From Hedera helix (lineage: Eukaryota > Streptophyta > Magnoliopsida > Apiales > Araliaceae), in NCBI GenBank assembly GCA_947179155.2, contig OX359282.1:14204010-14268009 (forward strand): a stretch of 64,000 nt of DNA. The letters run 5' to 3'. This document shows positions 1 to 11,933 of this stretch, piece by piece (position 1 is the stretch's first letter; each line of letters begins with the position of its first letter). The position numbers and the translations under genes are program-made. Under the pieces are notes generated by a model that had not been told where the DNA came from, did no database searches, and saw only the letters and a list, made by a program, of their open reading frames with translations.

Positions 1-2698
1 GCCACCTCTTGGTCTTTTCTTTATATAACTTGGCATTCTCATATGCTTGAAGACGAAATTCATCCATTTCATTGAGCTGTAGGACACGTTTCTCACCAGC
101 CGCATGCAAGTCAAAATTTAACTTCTGAATAGCCCAATATGCGCTATGCTCTAATTTGACTGGCAGATGACAAGCTTTCCCAAAGATCAACTTGTATGGG
201 GACATTCCAATTGGTGTTTTATAAGCAGTACGATAAGCCCATAAAGCATCATCGAGCTTCTTCGACCAATCTTTCCTGTTTGGATTAACAATCTTCTCCA
301 GAATACGCTTCACCTCTCTATTTGAAATTTCGACTTGACCACTCGTCTGGGGGTGATAAGCTGTGGCAATCTTATGAGTAACTCCATATTTAGCTAGAAG
401 GGCTGCAAACTGCTTATTACAAAAGTGCGTACCTTCATCACTAATGATCGCCCTTGGTGTGCCAAACCTGGTAAAGATATTCTTTCGCAGAAAATTTAAC
501 ACCACTTTAGAGTCGTTGGTTGGCAATGCCGCTGCTTCAACCCATTTTGAGACATAGTCAACCGCAACCAAAATATACAAGTTATTGTAGGAGGACGGGA
601 ATGGGCCCATGAAGTCGATACCCCAAACGTCAAAAATCTCCACCTCCAAAATGTTGTTCAAGGGCATCTCATGTCGTTTTGAAATGTTGCCAACCCTTTG
701 GCATCTATCGCACCTTGACACGAAAGTATGGGCATCTTTGAAGAGAGTGGGCCAATAGAATCCGGATTGAAGAACTTTTGCTGCCGTTCTCTCTCCTCCA
801 TAATGGCCTCCATAGCCGGATGAGTGGCAATGGTGAAGTATACCTTCAATTTCCTCAGTGGGTACACATCTTCTTAACATATGATCTGCACACTGTTTGA
901 ATAAAAATGGCTCATCCCACAAGTAATTCTTGACATCATGTAAGAACTTTTTTCTCTGCTGGTAGCTCAACTCAGGAGGAAGCACTTGACTCACAATATA
1001 ATTCACCAAATCCGCATACCATGGTGTTTTCGTTGTGATTGAAAATAGCTGCTCATCTGGGAATGATTCATTAATTAATGTGCCCGCTCTTTGTTGCTGG
1101 TCAGGATTCTCAAGTCTTGAGAGATGGTCCGCCACTTGATTTTCGGTCCCTTTTCTATCCCGAATTTCAAGATCAAATTCCTGCAGTAAAAGGATCCATC
1201 GAATCAAGCGTGGCTTGGCGTCCTTCTTTGAGATTAAGTATTTGATGGTGGAGTGGTCCGTGAACACAATCACCTTTGTGCCAATGAGGTAGGAACGAAA
1301 CTTGTCAAAAGCGTATACAACCGCTAGTAATTCTTTCTCGGTGGTCGTATAGTTAAGCTGTGCATCAGTCAATGTTTTGCTAGCATAATATATAGCATGA
1401 AAAATTTTCTCTTTACGTTGGCCTAAGACCGCGCCAATCGCAAAGTCACTAGCATCGCACATTAGCTCGAATGGAAGATCCCAATTTGGTGTAGTTATCA
1501 CGGGGGCAGTAACCAACTTTTCTTTTAATACTTCAAAGGCCTCTAAACATGACTTATCGAATTTGAAGGGTATATCTTTCTCTAGAAGATTGCAAAAAGG
1601 CTTTGTGATCTTTGAAAAGTCTTTGATAAAGCGCCTGTAGAAACCTGCATGTCCCAAAAAACTTCGAATCCCCTTCACTGATGCAGGTGGTGGGAGCTTT
1701 TCTATAGTCTCTATTTTTGCCTTGTCCACCTCTATTCCATTAGCCGACACCTTATGCCCCAGAATTATACCTTCACGAACCATGAAGTGACATTTCTCCC
1801 AATTCAACACCAGATTAGTTTCCACGCATCTTTTTAGCACAAGTATTAGATTCTCTAGGCACAAATCGTAACTATCCCCAAATACTGAAAAGTCGACCAT
1901 GAATACCTCAAGGTTTTGCTCGACCATGTCTGAGAATATTGCCATCATGCATCGCTGAAACGTTGCTGGTGCATTGCATAGTCCAAAAGACATTCTTCGG
2001 AAAGCAAATGTTCCATATGGGCATGTGAAGGTGGTCTTTTCCTGATCTTCAGGGGCTATTGCAATCTGATTGTAGCCCTAATATCCGTCTAAGAGACAAT
2101 AAAAATCATGGCCAGCCAATCTGTCAAGCATCTGGTCAATGAATGGGAGAGGGAAGTGATCTTTGCGAGTTGCTTTGTTAAGTTTGCGATAGTCCATGCA
2201 AACTCGCCATCCGGTTACTGTCCGAGTAGGGATCAACTCATTATTTGCATTGGCCACGACCGTCATGCCTCCTTTCTTTGGAACACATTGGACTGGACTT
2301 ACCCACGAACTGTCTGAAATGGGGTAGATAATTCCAGCATCCAACCATTTGATGATCTCCTTTTTAACAACCTCCTTCATGATCGGATTCAATCGACGTT
2401 GTTGCTCAATCACAGGTGTTGCATTATCTTCAAGCAGGATCTTATGCATGCAAAACGAAGGACTGATCCCTTTTATATCGGCAATAGTCCATCCCAATGC
2501 TGTTTTGTATTCTCGGAGGACTCGCAAGAGTTTGCTTTCTTGAGATTCGTCGAGTAAAGCAGAGATAATAACCGGTAAAGTACATGAATCTCCCAAATAT
2601 GCGTACCGCAAATGAGTAGGAAGAGGTTTTAGCTCCAATGGAAGTGGTTCTTCCAATGATGGCTTTGTACGAGTAGTTGAACTTTCTGAATGCTCCAA
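1..2698 (-). pseudogene. Athila-type Ty3/gypsy pol (RT-RNase H-integrase), decayed and cut by window edge
   Basis: This is the pol region of a minus-strand Athila element. It continues the gag frame after one stop codon at 2708-2710. The first 206 codons hold the N-terminal half of reverse transcriptase (MDYRKLN, HFPLPFIDQMLDRL). A TAG at 2078-2080 then breaks the usual LDGYSGYNQI motif where Ser is expected. The same frame continues with FGLCNAPATFQ, an RNase H region near 1100-1560 (CDASDFAIGAVLGQ), the integrase zinc finger near 690-850 (HHCHSS ... CDRCQ) and the integrase core (WGIDFMGP, ISDEGTHF, HPQTSGQVE). The catalytic FMDD box reads FMVD at 1892-1900, so one catalytic Asp has become Val. 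The copy cannot make active polymerase. The env-like region and 3' LTR would lie beyond the left edge. Confidence 0.92.
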
Positions 2699-2707
2699 AG
2701 GTTCAAA

Positions 2708-5047
2708 TTATTTTTTAAACTTAACAAATGGTAGAGACGAGTTCAACAGTTGCACATACTCCAAGGAAGCTGGGAAGTCCGAAGCAGATTGACTAACTAA
2801 TGATGTCTCAAGAGAATCTAAGAAACAACTGCCTTCGAATACTTCATTCACCGTCTCATCAATGACATCAATCTGAAAACATTCTTCTGTGTCGTTTGGA
2901 AATTTCATTGCTGAAAATACGTTGAATGTAATCTCTTGATCTTGGACTCTCATAGTTAGCTCACCCTTTTGTACATCAATCAGTGTTCTCCCTGTGGCCA
3001 AGAATGGGCGCCCAAGAATAATCGGTATATCCCGATCTTCCTCAAAGTCTAAGACTATGAAATCAGCTGGAAAAATAAATTTGTCCACTTTGACTAAGAC
3101 GTCTTCAACTATGCCTCGTGGATAAGTGAGTGATCTGTCCGCAAGCTGCAGTGTAACATTCGTAGGTTTTGCTTCTTTCAATCCCAACTGCTGATAAATT
3201 GAGAGCGGCATCAAGTTGATACTGGCTCCTAAATCACATAATGCTCTTCCAAAAAATTTTCTGCCAATCGTGCAGGGGATTGTGAAGCTACCCGGGTCCT
3301 TGAGCTTTGGTGGTAACTTCTTTTGAAGTATTGCGCTACACTCCTCAGTTAACGCCACTGTTTCAAATTCGCCTAGCTTTCTCTTCTTGGATAAAATATC
3401 TTTCATGAACTTTACATAGCTTGGCATCTGTTCCAATGCATCGGCGAATGGAATGTTGATCTGCAGCTTCTTGAACACTTCCAAAAATTTTGAGAATTGT
3501 TTATCCAACTTTGATTTCTGCAGTCGTTGGGGGAAAGGCACAGGTGGTGCACTAGAGCTCTGTTTGGTTGTATCTTGCTTTGTCATTGGGGCCTCATGCG
3601 TTCCATTATTTTCATCTTGCTTGTCACCCTCACAATCATCTTCATGTGTCTGATTGGGAGTTTCTTCAACAACTTCGGGTAACTTCTTACCGTTGCGAAG
3701 TGTTATTGCCTTGCACTGTTCTTTACCATCTCGTCTAGGATTGACCTCTGTGCTGCTTGGTAAGGTGCCTTGGGGGCGATTGTTGATGGCGTTAGCAAGC
3801 TGCCCCATCTGATTTTCTAGGTTCCGGATTGAGACTTCTTGACTGTTTATCCTTGTCTCGTTCTGTGCAATGTACCTAGAAAGTAACTCCTCCAAATTTG
3901 TCTTCTTCTCCTGCTGTGGTGGGACTTGATTTTGAAATCCAGGGGGGTATAGTTGTTTTGGAGCAGGTTGTTGCGTTTGATTATTGTTCCATGAGAAATT
4001 GGGATGATTCCTCCATCCAGGATTATAGTTGTTGCTATTTGGCTGCCTGTTGTAATTTCCAACAAACTGAACTGATTCTGCGTTGATTGCACATTGTTCA
4101 CTTGGATGGCTTCCTGCACATAAATCACAAATAGCTGCTATATTCTGTATCGGCTTTCCTCCTAAAGCATCGATTTTCTTTGTTAATGTAGCAACCTGTG
4201 CTGCCAATGTCGTCACTGCATCTACCTCATAAATTCCAGCTACCTTCGGTTGATTCATCCTTGCAGATGGCCATTGATAATTATTGGCTGCCATTGTTTC
4301 TAGCAACTCATAGGCATCATCAAAATTCTTGGCCATCAACGCTCCTCCTGCCGCGGCATCGATACTCGTCCTTGTATTACTAAATAAACCGTTGTAAAAC
4401 GTCTGGACTTGCAACCATTTGGGAATGCCAAGGTGAGGACATCGTCGCAGCAAGTCCTTAAATCTTTCCCACGCTTCATAGAGTGATTCTGCGTCGTGCT
4501 GAACGAAAGAAGTGATATCGTTCCTCATCTTAGCTGTTTTGGCTTGTGGGAAAAATTTTGCGAGGAACTTCTGTGCCAAATCATTCCATGTAGTGATGGA
4601 ACCTGGTGGTAGTGAATGAAGCCAGCTCTTTGCTTTATCACGGAGTGTGAAAGGAAATAGTCTGAGTCGAATTGCATCCTCCGTAACACCATTGTACTTG
4701 AAGGTGTCACAAATCTCCAAAAAACTAACTAAGTGATCGTTTGGGTTATCATTCGGTAAACCCCCAAACTGCACAGAGTTTTGAATCATTTGGATCGTAC
4801 CAGGCTTGATCTCAAATGTGTTAGCTTGAATTGCGGGCCTTTGAATGCTTGATTGGATCTCCGTTACTCGTGGCATTGCGCAGTCCCTCAATGATTTCTG
4901 CTCTTCAGCCTCCATGTTGCCTTGTTCCTGTTCGGTTTCTTGGCAAACTCTTTTCAAGGCTCGGCACCTCCTCTCGATCTCGTCTATGTATGGAGTTGGC
5001 TCTTGTCCCTTCGATCTCGTGTTCATACACAAATTCCGTATCCCCAA
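2708..5047 (-). CDS. Athila-type gag-protease polyprotein
   Basis: This is an open 779-codon frame encoding capsid/nucleocapsid and protease of the Athila element. A retrotransposon gag domain lies at about residues 80-210 (FPFTLRDKAKSWLHSLPPGS, ESLYEAWERFKDLLRRCP). A short zinc-knuckle-like CDLCAGSHPSEQC sits near residue 307. A Gln/Asn/Pro-rich linker follows, and a retropepsin-like domain near residue 605 carries CDLGASINLMPLS, where DLGA replaces the usual DSGA as is common in this lineage. The frame ends in TAA at 2708-2710 and pol follows in the same frame. That stop is therefore either a nonsense mutation in a gag-pol fusion or a readthrough point. The start chosen is the first Met, and MNTRSKG eight residues in is an alternative. 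Neighbours are the tRNA-Asp primer site and the 5' LTR. Confidence 0.93.
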   Translation of the reverse strand: MGIRNLCMNTRSKGQEPTPYIDEIERRCRALKRVCQETEQEQGNMEAEEQKSLRDCAMPRVTEIQSSIQRPAIQANTFEIKPGTIQMIQNSVQFGGLPNDNPNDHLVSFLEICDTFKYNGVTEDAIRLRLFPFTLRDKAKSWLHSLPPGSITTWNDLAQKFLAKFFPQAKTAKMRNDITSFVQHDAESLYEAWERFKDLLRRCPHLGIPKWLQVQTFYNGLFSNTRTSIDAAAGGALMAKNFDDAYELLETMAANNYQWPSARMNQPKVAGIYEVDAVTTLAAQVATLTKKIDALGGKPIQNIAAICDLCAGSHPSEQCAINAESVQFVGNYNRQPNSNNYNPGWRNHPNFSWNNNQTQQPAPKQLYPPGFQNQVPPQQEKKTNLEELLSRYIAQNETRINSQEVSIRNLENQMGQLANAINNRPQGTLPSSTEVNPRRDGKEQCKAITLRNGKKLPEVVEETPNQTHEDDCEGDKQDENNGTHEAPMTKQDTTKQSSSAPPVPFPQRLQKSKLDKQFSKFLEVFKKLQINIPFADALEQMPSYVKFMKDILSKKRKLGEFETVALTEECSAILQKKLPPKLKDPGSFTIPCTIGRKFFGRALCDLGASINLMPLSIYQQLGLKEAKPTNVTLQLADRSLTYPRGIVEDVLVKVDKFIFPADFIVLDFEEDRDIPIILGRPFLATGRTLIDVQKGELTMRVQDQEITFNVFSAMKFPNDTEECFQIDVIDETVNEVFEGSCFLDSLETSLVSQSASDFPASLEYVQLLNSSLPFVKFKK

Positions 5048-5229
5048 ACCTTAAAATTCCGGGAAAACGTAATGTTACGTTAGCGGAATTTTAAGTTATG
5101 ATCGATCACTTGTAATTGCTAACACTTGATGAAACCTGCAAAAGCAAAAGAAAAATATAGAAAATTAAAAACGTTTAAATTAAAATCGAATTGATTATAA
5201 CTAATATTGAACTAATTATTAAAAATATT

Positions 5230-5247
5230 TCCCCGGCAACGGCGCCA
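5230..5247 (-). other. Primer-binding site complementary to tRNA-Asp (Athila-1)
   Basis: On the plus strand this 18-mer reads like the 3' end of plant tRNA-Asp(GTC) including CCA. On the minus strand it is therefore the minus-strand-DNA primer site, six bases inside the 5' LTR. Athila, Calypso and Cyclops elements are known to use tRNA-Asp. It is not a tRNA gene, because no cloverleaf precedes it. Confidence 0.9.
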
Positions 5248-5253
5248 AAAACT

Positions 5254-6770
5254 TGTTGTCAGATTTTATGTATAGACAAATTCACGCAAGTATACGTGGC
5301 CAACAAGTAATATAATAGTAAGTAAAGTATCGATCCCACGAGGAAATAATAATAATAATATTCAAGTACTAATTTTATATCAACTCAATTTTAATTAAAC
5401 AACCGATTCAAGTTTTATGGAATTAAATTAACTAATTAAAATAAGCAAATTATTAAGCAAATATGAATATCAGATTTAAAAGTTAAGACTACAACTTCCC
5501 CCAATGCTTCGCATAAATATTTTCACTCTCTTGACAACTAATTAATCAATACAATTCATTAAGCGGAAATTCATAAGTATTTATTAAACCTTTTCCAAGA
5601 GTTTGACAAAAATATCTATTCCAATTAATTTACTATATTCCTATGTAAAATAATTAAGAATAGATTCATTAAGTTTAAATTCCCAAAGCACTTACATGCA
5701 ACATATAAATATATTCCTATTTTATACGTAATGCATGTTATCATATTTAGATCAAAACCTAGATTTTATCTTCCAATGCCATCTAGGAAATCAAATAATT
5801 GTATGGCCAAACAATTATAACATGTAAGCACAAAATATGATAAATGAATTATAAAGATTAATAATTGAAACAAGAGAGAATTAATTTATACTACACATTG
5901 GGTTCCATTGTAATCTTAAAATAAAATTAGTTCATAAATAAATAAAAAGAATTCCACAAATTAAACAACATCGTAGCAAAAATTAAAGAGCAAAGAATAA
6001 AGAATAAACTATTTGTAGCACTTCTTCAATCTCCAATTCTTGAGCCCTTGATGTTGCCTCCTTTGCTTCAATGCTTCAATGTAGCTCTAGGTAATTGTGT
6101 GTAGGTGCTCTCCCTTTGGCATGTATTTATAGGCCTCAAATATATCCAAACCCTAATAGGATTTATTTTTCCAAACCCTAATAGGAATTAAAATCCAATT
6201 TGGAATCAAAAAAATGCAAAAATCGCGAATAATCTGCTTCTGGAAAATTTCCGTGTCGCCAAACGCGGCGTTGACTTGGTCAACGCCCGCTCAAAACAGC
6301 CGCGCGCATTGCGCGGCTTCTGTCCCAGCACCGCTCGATAAAACGACGCCGTTTCCATGCGTTTCTTCCTTCCGCTGAACATCCGCGCAATGCGCGCATG
6401 TTTTCTGCCGCGTCCCCTGAAACGACGCCGTTTGATCTCCGGTTTCTATTATCTATATGCGCGCATGGCGCGGGAGTCTGGAAGAGTTAATTACGAGAAT
6501 GCCACCGCGCTGGATTTTTACAGTTAGCACCCTCAGGATTCTGCTTTATTACGATATTGCCACCGGCTTCTTGCAGAATTACACTTTTGCCCTTCCTTCT
6601 TTATTTCCTACACAATAAAATATAAAATAAATAAAAATAATATAAAAATGCTAAAAATAATAATAATTCATAACATTAAATAAAACACTTAAATTACTAA
6701 AAATACTTAAAAACTCACAATTAAGTAAGCCTAAAAATATTAAATAAATAGATATAAAATCTAATTATCA
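5254..6770 (-). repeat. 5' LTR of Athila-1
   Basis: The LTR begins at TGTTGTCAGATTTTA next to the primer site and ends at TAAAATCTAATTATCA, so it is bounded by TG...CA with an imperfect inverted repeat. It is about 1517 bp long. A TATA-like box (CCTATAAATA read on the minus strand) lies at about 6123-6132. The U3 part at 6240-6480 is GC-rich, with repeated GCGCGCAT motifs and two copies of AAACGACGCCGTTT at 6341-6354 and 6420-6433. The partner LTR lies outside the window, so divergence and target duplication cannot be checked. The right edge abuts the 3' end of a chromovirus, which shows a nested insertion. Confidence 0.85.
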
Positions 6771-6958
6771 ACGCCGAACAAAGGGGATTGTTTATTTTAA
6801 AGGGGATTATTTTTACTTCCTGGTTATTCAAATTCATTCACAGTTATTGATCAATTGTGAAGACTCATGTGAGATGTTCCAATGTTCTGGACATTGAATG
6901 GGTAAAGGGGTTAGTGTGCTGTAATTTCGAGGACGAAATTCTTATAAGGAGGGGTGAA
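6771..6958 (+). pseudogene. 3' end of chromovirus pol plus polypurine tract, truncated by Athila-1
   Basis: This is a short remnant of a plus-strand chromovirus. It ends with codons reading NFEDEILIRRGE, a typical C-terminal tail of Tekay/Del-type polyproteins, and overlaps the purine-rich AAGGAGGGG that primes plus-strand synthesis just before the LTR. Everything upstream is separated from it by the Athila insertion. Confidence 0.75.
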
Positions 6959-9282
6959 TGTAATATCCCAGATATCTCATGAGATTTTTTTTTTAATAAG
7001 GTCTTGATGAGAAAATAAAGGTTGTAGACTAAAACCTAGTTCTGTGAGAAGGGTGTAAATAAATGGATAGATTTTGTTATCTATGTGTTAGTAAGAGCCT
7101 AGGAGGTTCAAGTGTTGCAGAATCCTAAAAACTTTTCTCTTTGAGCAAAGATGTCTTAGAGGGACGAGTAAATCAGTCATTAACTCAGGATGCAATTAGT
7201 GACTCGATAGATAAGAGAATTATAATAAAGACAATTCGCCAGGGTAAAACAAGGTAGTATGATACCTTTAAAATTTGATGAATTATTTGATGAATAAGAT
7301 AAGCTAGGTATTGTTGTGGAAATTCGATTTTAAGCCAACCTAGTTGAAATGAACCCGAAAATATAATAATAATGTTATAATTAAAATTTAGAATTTAAAT
7401 TTCTAAATTAGTGAATTAATTAAGGGTGATTATTGTAAACCCTAAGAAGGGGTATTCTGAATATTGAATATCCGAGATTTTATTTTAAGGTTGTTCGATC
7501 AACGGGATTATTAAAATGACGAACAAACTTAGGAAATTATTACCGAGCGAGCGATATGTTGAGAAACCTTAATTAAGATTCAATGAGGCTTAATTAGGGC
7601 AAGTCTAATTGGATTAGATGATTAAATTAAAATCGTTTAGTGAATCGACTCGATAATTAACTAAACCTACGCGCGATTATTAAATTCAAGCAGATGCGCG
7701 ACTCGCAGTAGCAATTGAACTAGAGATAGCTCCACTAATAAAATAAATTAATTAGTGGATGAATCCTAGAGTTATTAATATCGAGAAATCGATAAGTTAA
7801 TTAATTAAATAAATATTCAATTTACTTCGAATATAGCAGAACGAAATAAATTTAGTAAATTAATTAGTATGATTACTAATTAATGGGAAATGGGAAGAAT
7901 ATTTAAAATCCCAATTAATAGTCCAAATAAAATAACTAATTAGTGGACTAACTCAATTAAATATTTAACAAGTCTAATTAATTGTTTAATTAAGGATTTG
8001 TGATTTTAGTGTGGTTAATTAAATAAATTAGCCCAATAAATTAATTAAAGGGAGCCCAATTGGGAGTCCAATTTAATTATTTTCCAAGCCCAAACTAAAG
8101 TGTATTGGGAGCCCAAATGTTAGTCCAAAGAGGATTTAAGTGGTGACCCATTATATATATATAAGTATATATATATAATTATGCATCAATTTGGAAAATA
8201 AAGGAAAAATAAATTATATATATAGATATATATAGGGCTGCTGGCAGCAGCCTATAAAGGCCCTAGTAGGCTTGCTTGGCTCTAGAAAAATATTAAAGAA
8301 ATCCTAGAAAACATGGCCCCTAGATCCCTCCTCATTTTGTGGGTCTTTGTTTGTGTTTAATTAGGCTAATGTGGTCAAAGCTTGCTTAATTGAGGAGATA
8401 AACTAAATTAGCCTTCTTCTATAAATATAACACTCCCCCAACTCTTTTGAAGGGTTAGAAAAATTGTAGAAATCAAATTTTAGAGATAGGAAGAGAGGAA
8501 ACCAAGAGAGAAAGAGTGAGAGAGCAAAGTACCTCCATTTTCTTCCTTTCTTGTGAGCTTAGTACCACAAATATACCAAGAACACCTCCAAGAGGGGCCA
8601 CGGCAGCAGGAGGGGAGGTCTTGATGCCATCAAGTTTCATATCCTATTTTGGAAAGATTAGAAAACAAGCCTTTAAACCAAAAAGGTAAGTAGAAAACCC
8701 TAAAAACCCTAATGTTATATCCTATATATAATATTTTGTTTGATTTATGTTGATCAAGCTTTAAATGCTTAAAAGCATGCTAGGACGTTAGAAGTATGTG
8801 TTAGAGTATTTTTCATGATTTTTCGTATGGGTTTATGTGGAAAAGTTAGCCAAAATATACAAAATCATATTTGCCGGAAAGTTATAAACCGAGCAGCCCA
8901 TAAACGGATTTACTGTTCACACGCCGTAAGTCGGATTTTTGATCCGTCAATTTTGTTGGATAGATCTTGAAGTTATGTAAATTCTCAAACTTTAATGACT
9001 AAAATCCGATTTAAAACGAGTGAGATATGATTTTTCTACTAAAACACTCCACTGTCGGAAGTTTTGCGTGAACAGTCCGGTTCCAGGCTGTTTTCGGAGG
9101 TCAAATCATGTCCGAAAAATTAATCCAATAATGGAAAATTGTAGTTCGAGAAGATACGAACGCAACAATATAAAGTAGAGCTTCATCGGAGTTATAGAAC
9201 TCAAGTTATTAAGGTTTTAATAAAAGACCCCAAAGCTTGACAAAAATCTGGAATAAGGCAATGTTACTGCCGGTTTTTTTTC

Positions 9283-9319
9283 GGTGAACCGGCCGGAGCA
9301 TTCCGGCGGCCGGTTCACC
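9283..9319. other. GC-rich perfect hairpin inside chromovirus LTR
   Basis: Arms GGTGAACCGGCC (9283-9294) and GGCCGGTTCACC (9308-9319) are perfect reverse complements around a 13-base loop. They lie in an otherwise AT-rich LTR, downstream of the TATA box and so probably inside the transcript. Confidence 0.7.
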
Positions 9320-9639
9320 CATTTTCCGGCCGGTTCCGGCGACGGCCCAAACTAGAAAGTTGCTTGGAATTTTGTGTACTATTTTCTGAAATTTAATGGT
9401 ATTTTTGTAATGTCAGTAGCTATTTTTCATAATTATTAAATGATAAAAGCTTACTAAATATATGAAAAATAATAAAAAGTATTTTTAAATTTTGGAAAAA
9501 TATGAACAAATAACCTACTGATTATTTGAAGTGTTATAGGTATTGAGATGGTATTATTTCTGAAAATTGGTATTTTTCATATTATTTATGGTGTAAATGT
9601 ACACTAATTTGTGACTACCTAGCTAATAATTCAAGAAAA

Positions 9640-10740
9640 TTATAAATAAATTATTATTAAATCTTAAATATGTTCTTTATGTATTTAATAATAATATCAA
9701 CATGTTTGGAGAAAATAAATAAATTATTTATTATTTAATTGGTAATTAAATAGTAAATAAATGAAGTAACTAGGTAATTATTATTTAATTGATATTAAAT
9801 AGTAACTAAATTATGAGAAAATATTTAAACTAATTATTTATTATTTATTTAAGAGTAAATAATAAATAAAGGCCACAAATTAATTAATTATTATTTAATC
9901 AACATTAAATAATAATTAAAGATGGTTAATTGCTTACTATTTAATATATTAAATAGTAATCAAAGGATGTTAGAGTTAATAGTATAATTATTTATTATTT
10001 AATTAATATTAAATAATGAGTGCGGATAAATAATTAATTAATTATTATTTAATTCATATTAAAATAAATAAATAAATGGTAATTGAGTGGAATAAATTAT
10101 TTCTTAATCGGAAGAAGATTATTAAGTAATTAAAATATATTGATAATATTAATGATTAACTATTAAATGAAAATAGTTAAGAATTAAATCATTATTCAAT
10201 AATTAATAATGATATGTAATTAATTTAAAATATTATTAAAGAATTAATAATATTGTTTAGCATTTATTTAACTATTAAATAATAATAGTTAAGAGCTAAA
10301 CCATTATTAAATAAATAATAATGATAAATAAAGATTTAAAATATTATTAAAGAATTAATAATATTGTTTAACAAGTAATTAACTATTGAATAAAAATAGT
10401 TAAGGGTTGAATCATTATTAAATAATTACTAATGATACGCGAGGATTTCAAATATTATTAAGTGAGTAATAATATTGATGAACAATTAAATTATTATTAA
10501 AATAATTAATAATAATAATAAGTCAATTAAAATATTATTAAAGGGTAATAATACTAGCATGCAATTAAATTATTACTAAAAGATTAATAATAATGATTAA
10601 GGTAAACTATTATTAAAAAGGAATTAATAATAGTAATGATTATTTAATATGTTATTTAACAATTAAATAACATTATAAGTTATTACTAATTGATAGTAAG
10701 ATTTAAAATATTTTTCGAGATTAATAATATTATGATAAGT
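9640..10740. repeat. AT-rich palindromic minisatellite in chromovirus LTR
   Basis: Degenerate units of about 30-60 bp built on TTATTATTTAAT...ATTAAATAATAA recur with short spacers. Each unit is itself nearly palindromic. Similar arrays occur at about 14240-14720 in the solo LTR and 60885-61340 in the plus-strand chromovirus LTR. Confidence 0.7.
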
Positions 10741-11933
10741 TGTCGAGTTAAATTATGTGATTAAGTTAAACAAAGGGTATGGTCTATTAGTGACTAATTA
10801 GTTGTTCGACCTAAATAGAAATAAGGCCCAGGCATTAATGCAGTGACATTAATAAATGTCAGAACTGTATAGCTTCGAACAAAAGATTTATGGTGTTGAA
10901 TATGAAACACTGAGTCAAGTCAAAGAGAGACTAAAATATGAAATTAATCTTATTAAATAAAGGGAACGATAAGAAGAAATAAATATCTTTAAAATAAGAT
11001 TTAGTATTGAGTCAAACTTTGACTGATATTGTGCACCGTTAATCTCACATACCGTGTAGGTGGTGCAAGGAACGTGAAAGATTAGCGTAAGCTGGTTATG
11101 CAAGTCCAGGCAAGTTTTTCAGAACGTGTTGCATTATGTGCATGATTTAGAATATTGTAAAATTATTATGTGTGCATATGTTATTATGTGCAATAATGTG
11201 TTAATGTGCCTTTGTGATACAAGTTGAAATAAATTGTTGATATGCAGTAGCTGATTAAGTTGATTGTTCTATATTGAACTGTATGAAATTGTAAATGACA
11301 TGCATGAATAACATGAATCATAGAGTAAATGCAAAACATGATATGCATGAGATACGTAGTCACTGCAAAGCATGAGATGCATAAAGCATGATGAAATATG
11401 TTTATGTGTAATGTGAAACTGTTAGACTTGCTCAGCCGTCGTGCTCACTCTTGCTTAAAATAAAATATTACAGAAAAGCTTGAGGAAGCTGATTACTCTG
11501 GTAGAGGCGAAGATGAAGATTGACTAACGAGTCATCCAGATCGAAACGTAGGTGCTTTTATAGTAAAACCCTGCGATAGAATAAATTATATCCGTGGGTA
11601 TTACTTGTGAAGATTTTTATGTCTTAAATGTGCTATAGATTAGCAAACTGAAATGTTAAGAGAACATATATAGATTATTTTAAATCATTTTTCAGATGTT
11701 GTCCTTTATGTATAAGGGTGACAGGGTGGTATGCTAAATCATTATTTATATGATTTCAAAGTTGTAATAGAATGTTTAAAGATTGCGATTCTGAGACAGG
11801 ATTATGTTAAAATTGTAAATAACTCTGTTGTTAACAACTATAATATTGTTGTAAGTTATGATTGAGATAAAGAAGGTTGTACAATAACGCACGAGGTTGC
11901 CTGTAGCTAGTACGGAATTTTCGGGGTGTTACA

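Larger units (their letters stand above)
6959..11933 (+). repeat. 3' LTR of a Tekay/Del-like chromovirus (about 4975 bp)
   Basis: The LTR starts TGTAATATCCC directly after a polypurine tract and ends GGGGTGTTACA. A TATA box (TCTATAAATA) lies at 8418-8427, so U3 is about 1.5 kb long. Downstream there is a GC-rich hairpin at 9283-9319, a long AT-rich array of TTATTATTTAATTAATATTAAA-like units at about 9640-10740, and a box AGCCGTCGTGCTCACTC near 11434. That box also occurs in the solo LTR at 13182-17350. LTRs this long are usual for Tekay/Del chromoviruses. No coding sequence is supported inside it. Confidence 0.85.

Noticed and set aside
5230..5247. tRNA-Asp gene (also at 19253 and 34697)
   Set aside because: Only the 3' terminal 18 bases match tRNA-Asp, each sits between an Athila LTR and gag, and no cloverleaf is present. 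They are primer-binding sites.
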